Origin: Pedobacter nyackensis
GTDB taxonomy: Bacteria > Bacteroidota > Bacteroidia > Sphingobacteriales > Sphingobacteriaceae
Direction: 5' to 3'
NCBI RefSeq assembly: GCF_900176505.1
Contig: NZ_FWYB01000015.1
Location: 1 to 64,000, forward strand
Length of the DNA stretch: 64,000 bases
Shown here: piece after piece, positions 8,472-18,162 of the stretch
How positions within the stretch are numbered: the first letter of the stretch is position 1
How the letters are laid out: each line of letters starts with the position of its first letter
Made by a program: the position numbers and the translations under genes
Notes under the pieces: model-generated
The model's database searches: none
Told to the model about the DNA's origin: nothing
The model's input: only the letters and a program-made list of their open reading frames with translations

Positions 8472-9632
8472 ATGAAAAGCCATAAAACGGAACAAGAAGA
8501 ACTACTTGATAAATATAATAGAGGAATTTGTACACCTGAAGAAATTGCCATCGTTGAAAACTGGTACAATAAACAAAGCAATAATTTAAAGGACGAACTA
8601 CCTGAACCTGATTATGAAAAATCAAGCAATGAAATTTGGGACGGTATATCATCAAAACTAGCTAAGGCCAACTATATTGAACCCCCTGCCGACAGTATTT
8701 TTACCATCAAGCGTATGCTTATCGCAGCTTCCTTATTTATTGTTTTCGGATTGGGATTATCATACTTTGTTTTTGATGTTGTTAATAAACGTAGCGAAGA
8801 AATCGCAAAGCATGATAAAATTAAACCAGGTACAAATAAGGCTTATCTTACACTATCAGATGGAAAACGTATTGAGTTGACAGATAGTGTAACAGGTACA
8901 TTGGCGCTGCAGGACAACGTACAAATTACTAAAACTGCTGATGGACAGGTAGCATATAGAGTGATTTCTGGTTCTGAAGCACATAAGGGTAAGCACAATA
9001 CGCTTGAGGCACCTAAAGGTGGTCAATACCAGATTACGCTTATTGACGGCACAAAAGTGTGGCTAAATGCTGCTTCGACCTTAAAATACCCTACCTGTTT
9101 TGAGGGTGATGAAAGAAAGGTTGAGCTGATTGGCGAGGCTTATTTTGAAGTAACAAAAGACAAGAAAAGACCCTTCAGGGTTGTTTCGGATAATCAGGAA
9201 ATAGAAGTTTTGGGTACTCATTTCAATGTAAACGCTTATAGTGATGAAGACGCAATCAGAACAACTTTATTGGAGGGCAGGGTGAAAGTGTGCCGTAAGT
9301 CTGCCATCCGCGATAATAAAATATTAATTCCTGGTCAGCAATCCGTTTTAACACCTGGTGTGTTTAGTGTAAAAGAAGTAGATATTGAGGAGGTTGTTGC
9401 CTGGAAAGAAGGCTATTTTATTTTCGATAATGATAACCTCACGATGATCATGCGTAAGTTGGAACGTTGGTATGATGTAGATGTGAACTGTAAAGGTATA
9501 GCCGATAATAGGACTAAGATAACCGGAATGATATCCAGAAAAACAGAACTGGCTGAGGTATTAAGGCTACTGGAGGAAACAGAGAAGTTTAAATTTAAAA
9601 CCGAGGGAAGGAGGATTACGATTATGCCATAA
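8472..9632 (+). CDS. FecR-family anti-sigma factor
   Basis: The 386-aa protein has a short cytoplasmic N-terminal helical part (residues 1-75) that should hold the sigma factor, one membrane helix (residues ~79-102), and a periplasmic FecR domain (GGQYQITLIDGTKVWLNAAS, EAYFEVTKD, EVLGTHFNVNAY) followed by a small STN-like C-terminal domain (DUF4974). It transmits the signal from the SusC STN domain to the ECF sigma at 7825. The gene order sigma-FecR-SusC-SusD supports this role. Confidence 0.93.
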   Translation: MKSHKTEQEELLDKYNRGICTPEEIAIVENWYNKQSNNLKDELPEPDYEKSSNEIWDGISSKLAKANYIEPPADSIFTIKRMLIAASLFIVFGLGLSYFVFDVVNKRSEEIAKHDKIKPGTNKAYLTLSDGKRIELTDSVTGTLALQDNVQITKTADGQVAYRVISGSEAHKGKHNTLEAPKGGQYQITLIDGTKVWLNAASTLKYPTCFEGDERKVELIGEAYFEVTKDKKRPFRVVSDNQEIEVLGTHFNVNAYSDEDAIRTTLLEGRVKVCRKSAIRDNKILIPGQQSVLTPGVFSVKEVDIEEVVAWKEGYFIFDNDNLTMIMRKLERWYDVDVNCKGIADNRTKITGMISRKTELAEVLRLLEETEKFKFKTEGRRITIMP

Positions 9633-9680
9633 ACTTTACTTAGTGATGTATCCAGGTCATAATAACCTTATAAATAAAAA

Positions 9681-9704
9681 CCAGGAGTGTTGGAGCACCC
9701 CTGG
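9681..9704 (+). promoter_or_regulatory. Leader hairpin 1 between FecR and SusC (first locus)
   Basis: CCAGG (9681-9685) pairs with CCTGG (9700-9704). After one A/C mismatch, GTGT pairs with GCAC (one G-U) around a TGGA loop. No T-tract follows. A hairpin of the same layout occurs in the FecR-SusC gaps of the other two loci. Confidence 0.55.
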
Positions 9705-9762
9705 AATATAGTTTGGATCATCCTTCCAAAAACCAGTCTTAACAAAACAATTAATCGAATCT

Positions 9763-9797
9763 GATTACCAGATAGCATGGGAATGCTATGTGTAATC
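9763..9797 (+). promoter_or_regulatory. Leader hairpin 2, 23 nt before the SusC start
   Basis: GATTAC (9763-9768) pairs with GTAATC (9792-9797), and ATAGCAT (9772-9778) pairs with ATGCTAT (9783-9789), closing a GGGA tetraloop of the GNRA type. The stem has 13 bp with a small internal loop. It lies right before the susC start and could control translation or mRNA stability. Confidence 0.55.
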
Positions 9798-9820
9798 GTT
9801 GACCAAACTAAACCAAATGT

Positions 9821-12800
9821 ATGAAAATTTATTTGTCTGGTTTGTATAGGTATCTCTGTATGAACAAGAAAATTCTATTAGCAATGAAGTTGACCGTTAT
9901 TTTAATAATAGCAGCATTATTACAAGTCAATGCAGCGAGCATAGCACAAAATAAAATTACGCTGAACGTTACAAACATGCCGTTGGATAATGTACTGAAA
10001 TCTATCAGGAAGCAATCTGGCTATAACATTATTATCCTCTCTACTGATATGGATAAGATAAAACCAATGACCTTAAATTTAAAAGCAGTAACACTGGAAG
10101 AGGCTCTCGATAAGGTGTTGGCAAAAGGTCCTTTAACTTTTACATTGAAGGGGAAGTCTATCGTAGTTAAGGAAAAAGCCGAACAGCAGACTAACCGACA
10201 AACGAACAGCATTAAACCACTAAAAATATCAGGTATAGTAAAGGACGAACTATCTATGCCTATGCCTGGCGTAAGCGTAAAGATAAAGGGAGAAAAGAGT
10301 GGTGCCGTAACAAATAATTCGGGTAAATATGCCATTGAGGTGGATCCTATGGACACATTGGAATTCTCTTATTTGGGTTATAAGCCGCAAGCCGTTCCTG
10401 TAAGGAATAGGGTAGATCTAAACATAGTGATGGTACCAAATGAAGGCAGCTTGAATGAGGTCGCTGTTGTTGGTTATGGTAAGCAAAAGAAAGCCAGCGT
10501 GGTAGGCTCACAGGTAACATTAAGACCTGAAGAACTAAAGCTTCCGGTTAGAGATCTAACAAGTGCTTTAGCGGGTAGATTAGCAGGGGTTGTTGCAACC
10601 CAACGTGGTGGAGCACCTGGATTTGATGGCTCAAACATATTTATAAGGGGAATTGCAACTTTTGCTTCTAGCCCACAAGGTCCGCTGTTGGTTGTTGATG
10701 GAGTGCCTGATAGGGACATTGCAAATATTGACCCTGAGGATATTGAGAATTTTACCGTGTTAAAGGATGCCTCGGCAACTGCTGTTTATGGAGCCAGAGG
10801 CGCTAATGGTGTTATCCTGATCAATACCAAAAAAGGTAAGATTGGAAGGCCAAGTATAAATGCAGAAATTAATAAAGCTGCAAGTCAGTTTACAGAACTT
10901 CCTAAGTTTTTAGATGCCCCTGGATTTATGTCATTATATAATGAGGGTTTAACCATGCGTGGAAGGGCTCCTTTATATTCTGCAGAACGAATCGCTAAAC
11001 ATGCAAGCGGCGAAGATCCGGATTTATACCCAAATGTGGACTGGTATGACGAGTTGTTTAATGATTACGGTTTTAATCAACGTGCCACATTAAATGTCGG
11101 CGGAGGCTCCGAAAATGCAACATATTATATTTCAGCTGGATATTTTGGAGAAAAAGGTCAGTTTAAGCGTGATGAAAATCAGGCATATAATTCTGATTTA
11201 AAACTTGACAGGTTCAACTTTACCAGTAATGTTGGTGTTAATTTAACAAAAACCACTAAACTAGATTTGGGGATTAATGGATTCATAACCAATGTTAATC
11301 AGCCCAATTTTGGTATTGATGCTATTTTTAATATTGCTACTCAAACCTCACCTCATATTATTCCAATTCAATATTCAAATGGGCAATGGCCACAATTAAC
11401 CGGAACGGGAGCAAGTCCATGGATGTATTTAACTCAATCTGGTGTATCTAATGCTTATAACAATACGGTCAGATCAAACATCAGGGTAACTCAGGATCTC
11501 AACTTTTTAGTAAAAGGTTTGTCTGCCTCTACGATGTTTGCCTTCGATTTTAAAGGAATTAATACCCAACGTCGTTTCAGGACTCTGCAAACGTATTATG
11601 CAACTGCAAGAGATTCTGAAGGGAATTTGATAAGTACGATCTCGACTCCAGGAAGCAGCGACCTTGCTTTCGGAATGAGCAATGAAAGTGACAGAAGATT
11701 TTACACCGAATCATCATTAAATTACTCAGGAAAATTTGGTGATCATGATGTTTCAGGCTTATTGCTATTCAATCAGTCAGATTACAGAAGTGGTTTAAGC
11801 GGAATAGATAACTGGACAAAGGCTATCCCTTATCGTCAGCGTAATATAGTAGGTAGGGTAACATATGGCTATATGAACAAGTATTTTATCGAAGGTAACT
11901 TCGGATACTCAGGTTCAGATAACTTTGTGCCTTCTCGTCGTTTCGGTCTTTTTCCTTCAATTGGAGCGGGCTGGGTAGTGTCAAATGAAAAGTTTTTTGA
12001 ATCGGTTAAAGATGTTGTTTCTCATTTTAAACTACGTTATACTTATGGCTTATCCGGTAACTCAGCAGTTCAAAGCAATGCATTACGCTTTCTTTATTTA
12101 ACAACAATTGGCGATGGTGGTGCTTATACTTTTGGTGAACCTGGTCAGCTAAGAGGGGGTACTGGGTATGCCGAAAGTCGCATTGGCGGGAATGTACAAT
12201 GGGAAACTGCCCGTCGCCAAAACTTAGGTGTCGAGTTAAATTTCCTTAATGATGACCTGCAGTTAATCGTTGAGTTGTTTAAAGAAAGGCGTACAGGCAT
12301 TTTATTACCTAACTATGTGATTCCATACAACTCTGGTTTTACCGCCGGTAATATTCCTTACGGAAACATTGGTATTACCAACAATAAAGGGATTGATGTC
12401 ACTTTAAACTATACCAAAAACTGGACTAATCAAAATTTCTTTTCTTTCAGAGGAACCTTTAATACGAATAAAAACTTAGCAGAATTTGATGGTTTGCCAC
12501 CCTGGAGATATGATTACTTAAATCGGATAGGACAATCTATCAACCAGCGTTTTGGATACATCGCAACCGGGTTATTCCAAACTGAAGATGAGATAGCCAA
12601 TGCAGCTGTTCAAGCAGGTGATGTAAGACCGGGTGATATTCGTTATAAAGATTTAAATGGTGATGGTATTATCAATTCTAATGATCAAACTGCAATAGGC
12701 TATGGAAGCGTTCCCCGTATAGTTTATGGACTTAGCTTTGGTGGCGGTTATAAGGGGTTTGATTTGAGCTTGTTTTTCCAGGGTTCAGGACTCGTAGATT

Positions 12801-13207
12801 TTAACTATGCAAGTGGTTTTGCAACACAACCATTCTCTAATGGTGCTACTTTCGGAAACATGTATGCCTATGCAAATGACCGTTGGACGCCTGATAATCC
12901 TAATAAACGCCCATTCTATCCAAGAATGTCAACCAGTCAGGATATTACTTCAAATTATAATACCAGCACCTGGTGGATTAAAAGAGCAGATTATATTCGC
13001 CTAAAGAGTGCAGAGATTGGCTTTACTGTCACCAAGAAATTTCTTGAAAAAGTAGCCATTAAGCGCCTGAGAATATATGCTAATGGTACAAACCTGATCA
13101 CATTCTCTAAATGGAAATTCTGGGATCCTGAACTTGGCGATGCAAGGGGTGCATCCTATCCAAATATTACCACTTACAATCTTGGTTTACGTGTAAACTT
13201 TCAATAA
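9821..13207 (+). CDS. SusC/RagA-type TonB-linked outer-membrane protein (first locus)
   Basis: The 1128-aa protein has a long leader, with the hydrophobic signal at residues ~20-40 (MKLTVILIIAALLQ), then an STN domain (~50-115), a carboxypeptidase-regulatory-like domain (~135-210), a TonB plug (EVAVVGYGKQKKA to GARGANGVILINTKKG) and a 22-strand-type barrel ending in an aromatic residue plus Gln (RVNFQ). With its SusD partner it imports a bound oligosaccharide or peptide through the outer membrane. The STN domain fits signalling to the adjacent FecR. The start at 9821 follows an out-of-frame ATG at 9817; starting at the internal Met14 is possible. Confidence 0.95.
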   Translation: MKIYLSGLYRYLCMNKKILLAMKLTVILIIAALLQVNAASIAQNKITLNVTNMPLDNVLKSIRKQSGYNIIILSTDMDKIKPMTLNLKAVTLEEALDKVLAKGPLTFTLKGKSIVVKEKAEQQTNRQTNSIKPLKISGIVKDELSMPMPGVSVKIKGEKSGAVTNNSGKYAIEVDPMDTLEFSYLGYKPQAVPVRNRVDLNIVMVPNEGSLNEVAVVGYGKQKKASVVGSQVTLRPEELKLPVRDLTSALAGRLAGVVATQRGGAPGFDGSNIFIRGIATFASSPQGPLLVVDGVPDRDIANIDPEDIENFTVLKDASATAVYGARGANGVILINTKKGKIGRPSINAEINKAASQFTELPKFLDAPGFMSLYNEGLTMRGRAPLYSAERIAKHASGEDPDLYPNVDWYDELFNDYGFNQRATLNVGGGSENATYYISAGYFGEKGQFKRDENQAYNSDLKLDRFNFTSNVGVNLTKTTKLDLGINGFITNVNQPNFGIDAIFNIATQTSPHIIPIQYSNGQWPQLTGTGASPWMYLTQSGVSNAYNNTVRSNIRVTQDLNFLVKGLSASTMFAFDFKGINTQRRFRTLQTYYATARDSEGNLISTISTPGSSDLAFGMSNESDRRFYTESSLNYSGKFGDHDVSGLLLFNQSDYRSGLSGIDNWTKAIPYRQRNIVGRVTYGYMNKYFIEGNFGYSGSDNFVPSRRFGLFPSIGAGWVVSNEKFFESVKDVVSHFKLRYTYGLSGNSAVQSNALRFLYLTTIGDGGAYTFGEPGQLRGGTGYAESRIGGNVQWETARRQNLGVELNFLNDDLQLIVELFKERRTGILLPNYVIPYNSGFTAGNIPYGNIGITNNKGIDVTLNYTKNWTNQNFFSFRGTFNTNKNLAEFDGLPPWRYDYLNRIGQSINQRFGYIATGLFQTEDEIANAAVQAGDVRPGDIRYKDLNGDGIINSNDQTAIGYGSVPRIVYGLSFGGGYKGFDLSLFFQGSGLVDFNYASGFATQPFSNGATFGNMYAYANDRWTPDNPNKRPFYPRMSTSQDITSNYNTSTWWIKRADYIRLKSAEIGFTVTKKFLEKVAIKRLRIYANGTNLITFSKWKFWDPELGDARGASYPNITTYNLGLRVNFQ

Positions 13208-13213
13208 CAGATC

Positions 13214-15106
13214 ATGACTTTAAAATATAAACATATTAGAAAAGCATTGGCAGGAGTTGTTTGCCTGTTAATGCTTACACCTGTAGGTTGCAAAAAGGGG
13301 TATTTCGATAATATACCTGATAACATTATCACTATTGATAATATTTTTCTAAACAGAGGTCAAACTGAGCGTTGGTTGACAGGTTTATATAGCTCGGTTC
13401 CTGATATTTGGGCGGCTCCCTATACCTATCAGTACACGGGCATCAGTGATGAAATCGAGTTTGCTAACTGGGGGGTAGGAACAGCCCCATCAATTAATAA
13501 TGGAGCAATTACAGCTGATGGTTCCCCTTCAAACTTTGGAGCATACTATGAGAAAATCCGTCTTGCTTCTATCTTTTTAGAAAATATAGATAATAACAAG
13601 GAGATCCTTGCTTTACCTAACGGGGCACAATTAATCAAACAGTACAAAGGTGAAGCCAGGTTTATGAGGGCTTATTATTACTGGCTAATGATGAAAGAAC
13701 TAGGCCCGGTAGTATTAATGCCACTAAAATCGGCAAGTGTAGAAGACAATTTTCAAATTCCCAGAAGCTCATGGGACGAATGCGTAACTTTTGTACTTTC
13801 TGAAATGGCTATTGCCAAAGCGGATGTGCCTTTGCAAAACTACGCAGTAGGAAGTTCAACTGAATTAGATCCTGCTCAAACAGGTAGAATCAATAAACTG
13901 ATTGTTTCAGCTGTCGAGTCTCAAATTTTGCTATATCATGCAAGCCCATTGTTTAATGGTAATACCGAACTTGGTGATTTCAAGAACTTTGATGGCAAGC
14001 AGCTATTTAATCAATCGTTTGATGCCACAAGATGGAAAAAAGCTGCTGATGCTTCGAAAGTTGCTATTGATATGGCTATTGCTAACGGTAAGGATCTATT
14101 TAAAGTTGCAGATGATGATCCGTTCAGGGCAGCATATTTGTCGTGTAGAAACATGTTCTGGGATGGATGGAAAACAGAAGGTATCTGGTTAAGGAGTGCT
14201 TCCGATGAAAATGCGAGCTGGGAGCGTCACTGTTCTCCACGTTCAATCTCAGGAGGTGCATGGAATGGAATGGGAGTTCTGCAAAGTCTGGTAGATGATT
14301 TTAGAATGAAGGATGGTTCTTCTATATTCACAAACTCAACTTATAATGAAAATACTTATCCAAATACCGGAGGTGTTATTGGAATCGGTTCTAAAACAAC
14401 GACATTATATGTTGCGGGAACCAATCAAATGTACCGCAACAGGGAAGCTCGTTTCTATGTTGATGTCACTTTTAATGGTTCGGTAAATCCTGGGGTGGCA
14501 AAAGCTAATACGCCTACAGAAAATAACTCAAGGGTTGAATTCTTTAAAACAGGCAGTTCAGGTAAGGATGGCAATGCACGTGACTGGCCTAAAACAGGTT
14601 ATACTGCACGTAAAAACATAATCCCGAATATTAATTTTAATCCTTCGGTTACTAACGACAGACCAGCAATGTTAATCCGTTTAGCTGAATTATATTTAAA
14701 CTATGCAGAAGCACTTAACGAGGCTGAACCTGGTCACCCGGATATATTGAAATATTTAAATGAGATCCGTGTAAGAGGAGGAATCCCCGCTTTAACAGGA
14801 GCGCTCAGTCAGGATGAAATGCGTAAAGAAATTCGGCTGGAAAGAAGAATTGAATTCTGCTATGAAGCAGGTATGCGCTATTTCGATGTGCGTCGTTGGA
14901 AAATAGCCGATAAACCAGGGTCTAATCAGGGTGGGGCAATGTATGGGATGAATATAGATGCAGGTACCTCATTATCAGATCCGGCATTCCATGTACGTAC
15001 TGTAGCAACAGTTAGAAAAGTATGGCAAAGGAAATATTATTTCTTCCCGTACGGGCAAAATGAGATGGATAGAAACAAGCTTTTAGTACAGTTTCCAGGT
15101 TACTAG
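13214..15106 (+). CDS. SusD/RagB-family nutrient-binding lipoprotein (first locus)
   Basis: The 630-aa protein has a lipoprotein signal (lipobox Cys near residue 27, TPVGCKKGYFDN) and the SusD pattern: an N-terminal domain with TPR-like helices (GEARFMRAYYYWLMMKELGPV) and a C-terminal RagB domain (IRLAELYLNYAEALNEAEP, RGGIPAL, LERRIEFCYEAGMRYFDVRRW). It sits on the cell surface as the lid of the SusC transporter and binds the substrate. It starts 6 nt after susC, which indicates one operon. The substrate is unknown. Confidence 0.95.
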   Translation: MTLKYKHIRKALAGVVCLLMLTPVGCKKGYFDNIPDNIITIDNIFLNRGQTERWLTGLYSSVPDIWAAPYTYQYTGISDEIEFANWGVGTAPSINNGAITADGSPSNFGAYYEKIRLASIFLENIDNNKEILALPNGAQLIKQYKGEARFMRAYYYWLMMKELGPVVLMPLKSASVEDNFQIPRSSWDECVTFVLSEMAIAKADVPLQNYAVGSSTELDPAQTGRINKLIVSAVESQILLYHASPLFNGNTELGDFKNFDGKQLFNQSFDATRWKKAADASKVAIDMAIANGKDLFKVADDDPFRAAYLSCRNMFWDGWKTEGIWLRSASDENASWERHCSPRSISGGAWNGMGVLQSLVDDFRMKDGSSIFTNSTYNENTYPNTGGVIGIGSKTTTLYVAGTNQMYRNREARFYVDVTFNGSVNPGVAKANTPTENNSRVEFFKTGSSGKDGNARDWPKTGYTARKNIIPNINFNPSVTNDRPAMLIRLAELYLNYAEALNEAEPGHPDILKYLNEIRVRGGIPALTGALSQDEMRKEIRLERRIEFCYEAGMRYFDVRRWKIADKPGSNQGGAMYGMNIDAGTSLSDPAFHVRTVATVRKVWQRKYYFFPYGQNEMDRNKLLVQFPGY

Positions 15107-15142
15107 CTATACACGACTTTAGACTTCATTAGATTAAAAATT

Positions 15143-16108
15143 ATGAATACAAAAATAAAATATCACCTACTCATTCTTCTTGGCCTCGGTATATTTTTCA
15201 GCTGCACAAAGAATGACGCATTTAACGAGGAGACGGACACTAAAAAGGGTGCTCAAGTTTTTCTGGCAAAGGCAAACCGCGGTTTGCAGGAACTCCAGAT
15301 TTTTCCGTTTACAGATAATGCCCGTTCAATTAGTTTTGGTGTAGGGTTTGGTGCGGTAGGTCTGCCGGCAAGCCCAATTCTGATTAAAGTAGCAATAGAC
15401 AACAGAGCTTTTGATAGCATAAATGTGATACGTAGCAATTCTGCCTTACCTCTTTATCAAAAGTTTCCCACCGATGCTTATACTATAGACCGCACAGATG
15501 TAACTATTCCTAAAGGGAAAGTATCTTCAGAACTGATTAATATCAAATATTTCTCAAATAAATTTGACTCAACCAAGGATTATCTTTTACCAATCAGCAT
15601 AACTGATGCTTCAGGCTACACTATTAACCCCACAGTAAAAACCATTTTAATAGTTGTTCCTAAGTTAGTAGAAAAAGCTGCTGCAAGAGGTAAATGGAAG
15701 GTTACAGCCAGTTCTGAGGAATTAACTGGTGAAGGAGCTATAAACGGGCATGTGGCTGCTGTAGTTGATGGAGATATCAATACATTCTGGCATTCCTCAT
15801 GGTCAACTCAGGAGCCCCCATTCCCTCATTGGCTAGCATTTAATATGGTAGACTCTACTTACGTTACAAAAATTGCAATGATACCTCGTCAAAACAATTC
15901 TAATGGCTTTACAAAGTTTAAACTGGAGGCCAGTTTAGATGGTACAGTCTGGACCCTTATTGGAGATAATTTAGTATTCAATCCGGCATTAAAGCAAGCT
16001 CAGGAATATCCTGTTGAACCAAATTGGTATAAACATATAAAATTAACAATGCTCGAAGGGAAGCAACAATCAAGTCATCTTGCGGAATTTAGAGTTTATA
16101 CATATTAA
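15143..16108 (+). CDS. Surface lipoprotein with DUF1735 and F5/8C (discoidin) domains
   Basis: The 321-aa protein has a lipoprotein signal (LGIFFSC, Cys20), an N-terminal beta-sandwich resembling DUF1735 (residues ~35-170) and a C-terminal F5/8 type C domain (~185-320, with DGDINTFWHSSW and WLAFNMVDSTYVTKI). This architecture is typical of surface glycan-binding proteins encoded after SusD. It probably helps to bind the same substrate as the SusCD pair. The operon ends here at a terminator without any glycoside hydrolase. Confidence 0.85.
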   Translation: MNTKIKYHLLILLGLGIFFSCTKNDAFNEETDTKKGAQVFLAKANRGLQELQIFPFTDNARSISFGVGFGAVGLPASPILIKVAIDNRAFDSINVIRSNSALPLYQKFPTDAYTIDRTDVTIPKGKVSSELINIKYFSNKFDSTKDYLLPISITDASGYTINPTVKTILIVVPKLVEKAAARGKWKVTASSEELTGEGAINGHVAAVVDGDINTFWHSSWSTQEPPFPHWLAFNMVDSTYVTKIAMIPRQNNSNGFTKFKLEASLDGTVWTLIGDNLVFNPALKQAQEYPVEPNWYKHIKLTMLEGKQQSSHLAEFRVYTY

Positions 16109-16143
16109 GCCCTCCACGGTTGATTTAACAACCTTACCATAAA

Positions 16144-16181
16144 AAAAATAGCCTCCTGATTTTTGTCGGGAGGCTATTTTT
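16144..16181. terminator. Bidirectional intrinsic terminator
   Basis: AATAGCCTCC (16148-16157) pairs with GGAGGCTATT (16169-16178), flanked by a run of A on the left and T on the right. It lies between convergent genes ending at 16108 (plus) and 16192 (minus) and can serve both. Confidence 0.9.
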
Positions 16182-16191
16182 GAATATTATA

Positions 16192-17598
16192 TTATTCTGT
16201 AACTCGCTTCAAACCAAATTTCTCGATTTTACTATACAAATGGCTTCGCTGTATGTCAATGTCATCTGCAGTCTTTGATACGTTCCAGTTGTTTTTCTCC
16301 AGCTTGAACTTGATAAATTCGCGCTCCGCATGATCTTTATAATCCTGGAAATTACTGAATTTATCATAATCTACTGCCTGACTACCACTAGAGACCGCAT
16401 GCCCGTTATTTGAACCGGCAGCACCTATATTTGTTCCTCCACCAGGGTTGGCAAAAGAGATCACATCATTCTCAGTAATCGTTTTATCACTTAAAATGAT
16501 CAGACGTTCGATCATATTATGCAACTCCCTAACATTTCCTGTCCATGGTAAAGCCTGTAAGGCAGACATAGCACCTTCGCTAATCTTTTTAACCGGCATA
16601 CCATAATCGCGACAAATTTCTTCAAGGAAGTTCAATGCGATCTCAGGAATATCTTCTGTACGTTCAGTTAAATGAGGTACATGGATGTTGATGACATTTA
16701 AGCGGTGGTATAAATCCATACGGAAGTTACCGGCTTCAATTTCTTTTAACAGATCTTTATTCGTTGCCGCAAGTACGCGAACGTTTACTTCCTGTTCTTT
16801 TTCGCCTCCAACACGGGTGATTTTGTGCTCTTGTAATGCACGAAGTACTTTTGCCTGTGCAGAAAGACTCATGTCGCCAATCTCATCCAGAAACAGAGTA
16901 CCGCCATTAGCCAATTCAAATTTACCAATGCGTTGTTTTACAGCTGAGGTAAATGAACCCTTTTCATGACCGAAAAGCTCACTTTCTATAAGTTCAGAAG
17001 GTATAGCCGCACAGTTTACTTCAATAAGCGGATTTTCAGCACGCTGAGACTTTTCGTGCAACCAACGTGCAACCAGTTCTTTACCACTACCATTTGCTCC
17101 GGTGATTAAAACCCTTGCTTCAGTAGGAGCAACGCGCTCAATGGTTTCCTTAATTTTATTGATGTTATCAGAGCTACCAAGAATATCTCTTGTTTTGCTG
17201 GCTTTTCTTTTTAAGACTTTGGTTTCGGTAACTAAGTTACCTCTGTCAAGCGCATTTCTAACAGTAATGAGTAACCTGTTCAGATCAGGTGGTTTAGAAA
17301 TGAAATCAAAGGCACCTTTTTTACTGGCTTCGATGGCTGTTTCAACCGTACCGTGGCCAGAAATCATGATGAAAGGAAGATCCGGACTAAACGCAAGCGC
17401 TTGCTCCAGCACTTCCATACCGTCCATCTTGTTCATTTTGATATCGCAAAGGACAAGATCAAACTTCTTTTTCTTAATGAGTTCTAATCCTTCAACACCA
17501 TTATCAATATCCTCAACTTCGTAATTCTCGTATTCTAAAATTTCTCGAAGGGTGTTTCTTATTGCTCGTTCATCATCAATTATCAATAATTTTGCCAT
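16192..17598 (-). CDS. NtrC-type response regulator with altered GAFTGA loop
   Basis: The 468-aa protein has a receiver domain (phospho-acceptor Asp52 in LVLCDIKM), an AAA+ sigma-54 activator domain (Walker A GANGSGK at 167-173, Walker B LFLDEI at ~235-240) and a Fis-type DNA-binding helix pair at the C-terminus. The loop that contacts sigma-54, normally GAFTGA, reads GSFTSA (residues 214-219). It should activate transcription from -24/-12 promoters when phosphorylated, though the altered loop makes its mode of action uncertain. No kinase gene is next to it. It shares the terminator at 16144-16181 with the SusCD operon. Confidence 0.9.
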   Translation of the reverse strand: MAKLLIIDDERAIRNTLREILEYENYEVEDIDNGVEGLELIKKKKFDLVLCDIKMNKMDGMEVLEQALAFSPDLPFIMISGHGTVETAIEASKKGAFDFISKPPDLNRLLITVRNALDRGNLVTETKVLKRKASKTRDILGSSDNINKIKETIERVAPTEARVLITGANGSGKELVARWLHEKSQRAENPLIEVNCAAIPSELIESELFGHEKGSFTSAVKQRIGKFELANGGTLFLDEIGDMSLSAQAKVLRALQEHKITRVGGEKEQEVNVRVLAATNKDLLKEIEAGNFRMDLYHRLNVINIHVPHLTERTEDIPEIALNFLEEICRDYGMPVKKISEGAMSALQALPWTGNVRELHNMIERLIILSDKTITENDVISFANPGGGTNIGAAGSNNGHAVSSGSQAVDYDKFSNFQDYKDHAEREFIKFKLEKNNWNVSKTADDIDIQRSHLYSKIEKFGLKRVTE

Positions 17599-17676
17599 AG
17601 GTAATGCTAATCATTTTTGAGGTTAGGCTACTAATATAATTCATATTATTAATAACCCATTTATAAAATAAAAAAA

Positions 17677-18050
17677 TGCAAGCCTATAAGCCGGGTTCTG
17701 TTTCCGATAAATCGAAATTCTATCATTAATCTACTATAAATGTTGCCATTTATCTCTAACGACCTACCCACTAACATCGGACGAGCAGCCCTACATGCGT
17801 TAGCCTATTTGGTCTTTCAACTCCCGGGGTTTACCACTCTTCCGGTCGCCCGGAAAAATCGTGAGCTCTTACCTCACGTTTTCAACCTTACCTGTGCTTA
17901 AAAAGCCATCGGCGGTATGTTTTCTGCGGCACTTTCCATAACTCAGGCATTCAGTCCTGAGCCTCTTCCCGTTAGGAAGCGAGATGCTCTGTGTTGCCCG
18001 GACTTTCCTCTTTCCCTTTTTAATCGGGCCAGCGATAGAACAGCTTGCAT
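17677..18050 (-). ncRNA. rnpB: RNase P RNA
   Basis: Read on the minus strand, the region contains the universal RNase P RNA signatures: GAGGAAAGTCCGGGC (P4 5' part, around 17997-18011) and the 3' end ACAGAACCCGGCTTA (around 17687-17701). The first bases (ATGCAAGC) pair with the last (GCTTGCAT) as helix P1, which sets the ends at about 18050 and 17677. The RNA is the catalytic subunit that removes tRNA 5' leaders. Any open frames over it are artefacts. Its length of about 374 nt is normal for a type A RNA. Confidence 0.95.
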
Positions 18051-18056
18051 TTTGTA

Positions 18057-18064
18057 CAAAGATA
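18057..18064 (-). promoter_or_regulatory. -7 promoter element for rnpB
   Basis: On the minus strand this reads TATCTTTG, an exact match to the Bacteroidota -7 consensus TAnnTTTG, placed 6-7 nt before the predicted rnpB 5' end. The -33 element is weak. Confidence 0.55.
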
Positions 18065-18162
18065 CAAAAACTTATCAGGAGCTGATTTGAAAAAGATCTT
18101 AAAATTAAGCTTATTTCAATACATTTGTTACTCAACATTAACCGTAACCAACCACGAAAACT

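Noticed and set aside
17869..18138. Open frame on the minus strand over the RNase P RNA
   Set aside because: It lies inside rnpB, whose conserved RNA motifs explain the sequence; the protein has no recognisable features.
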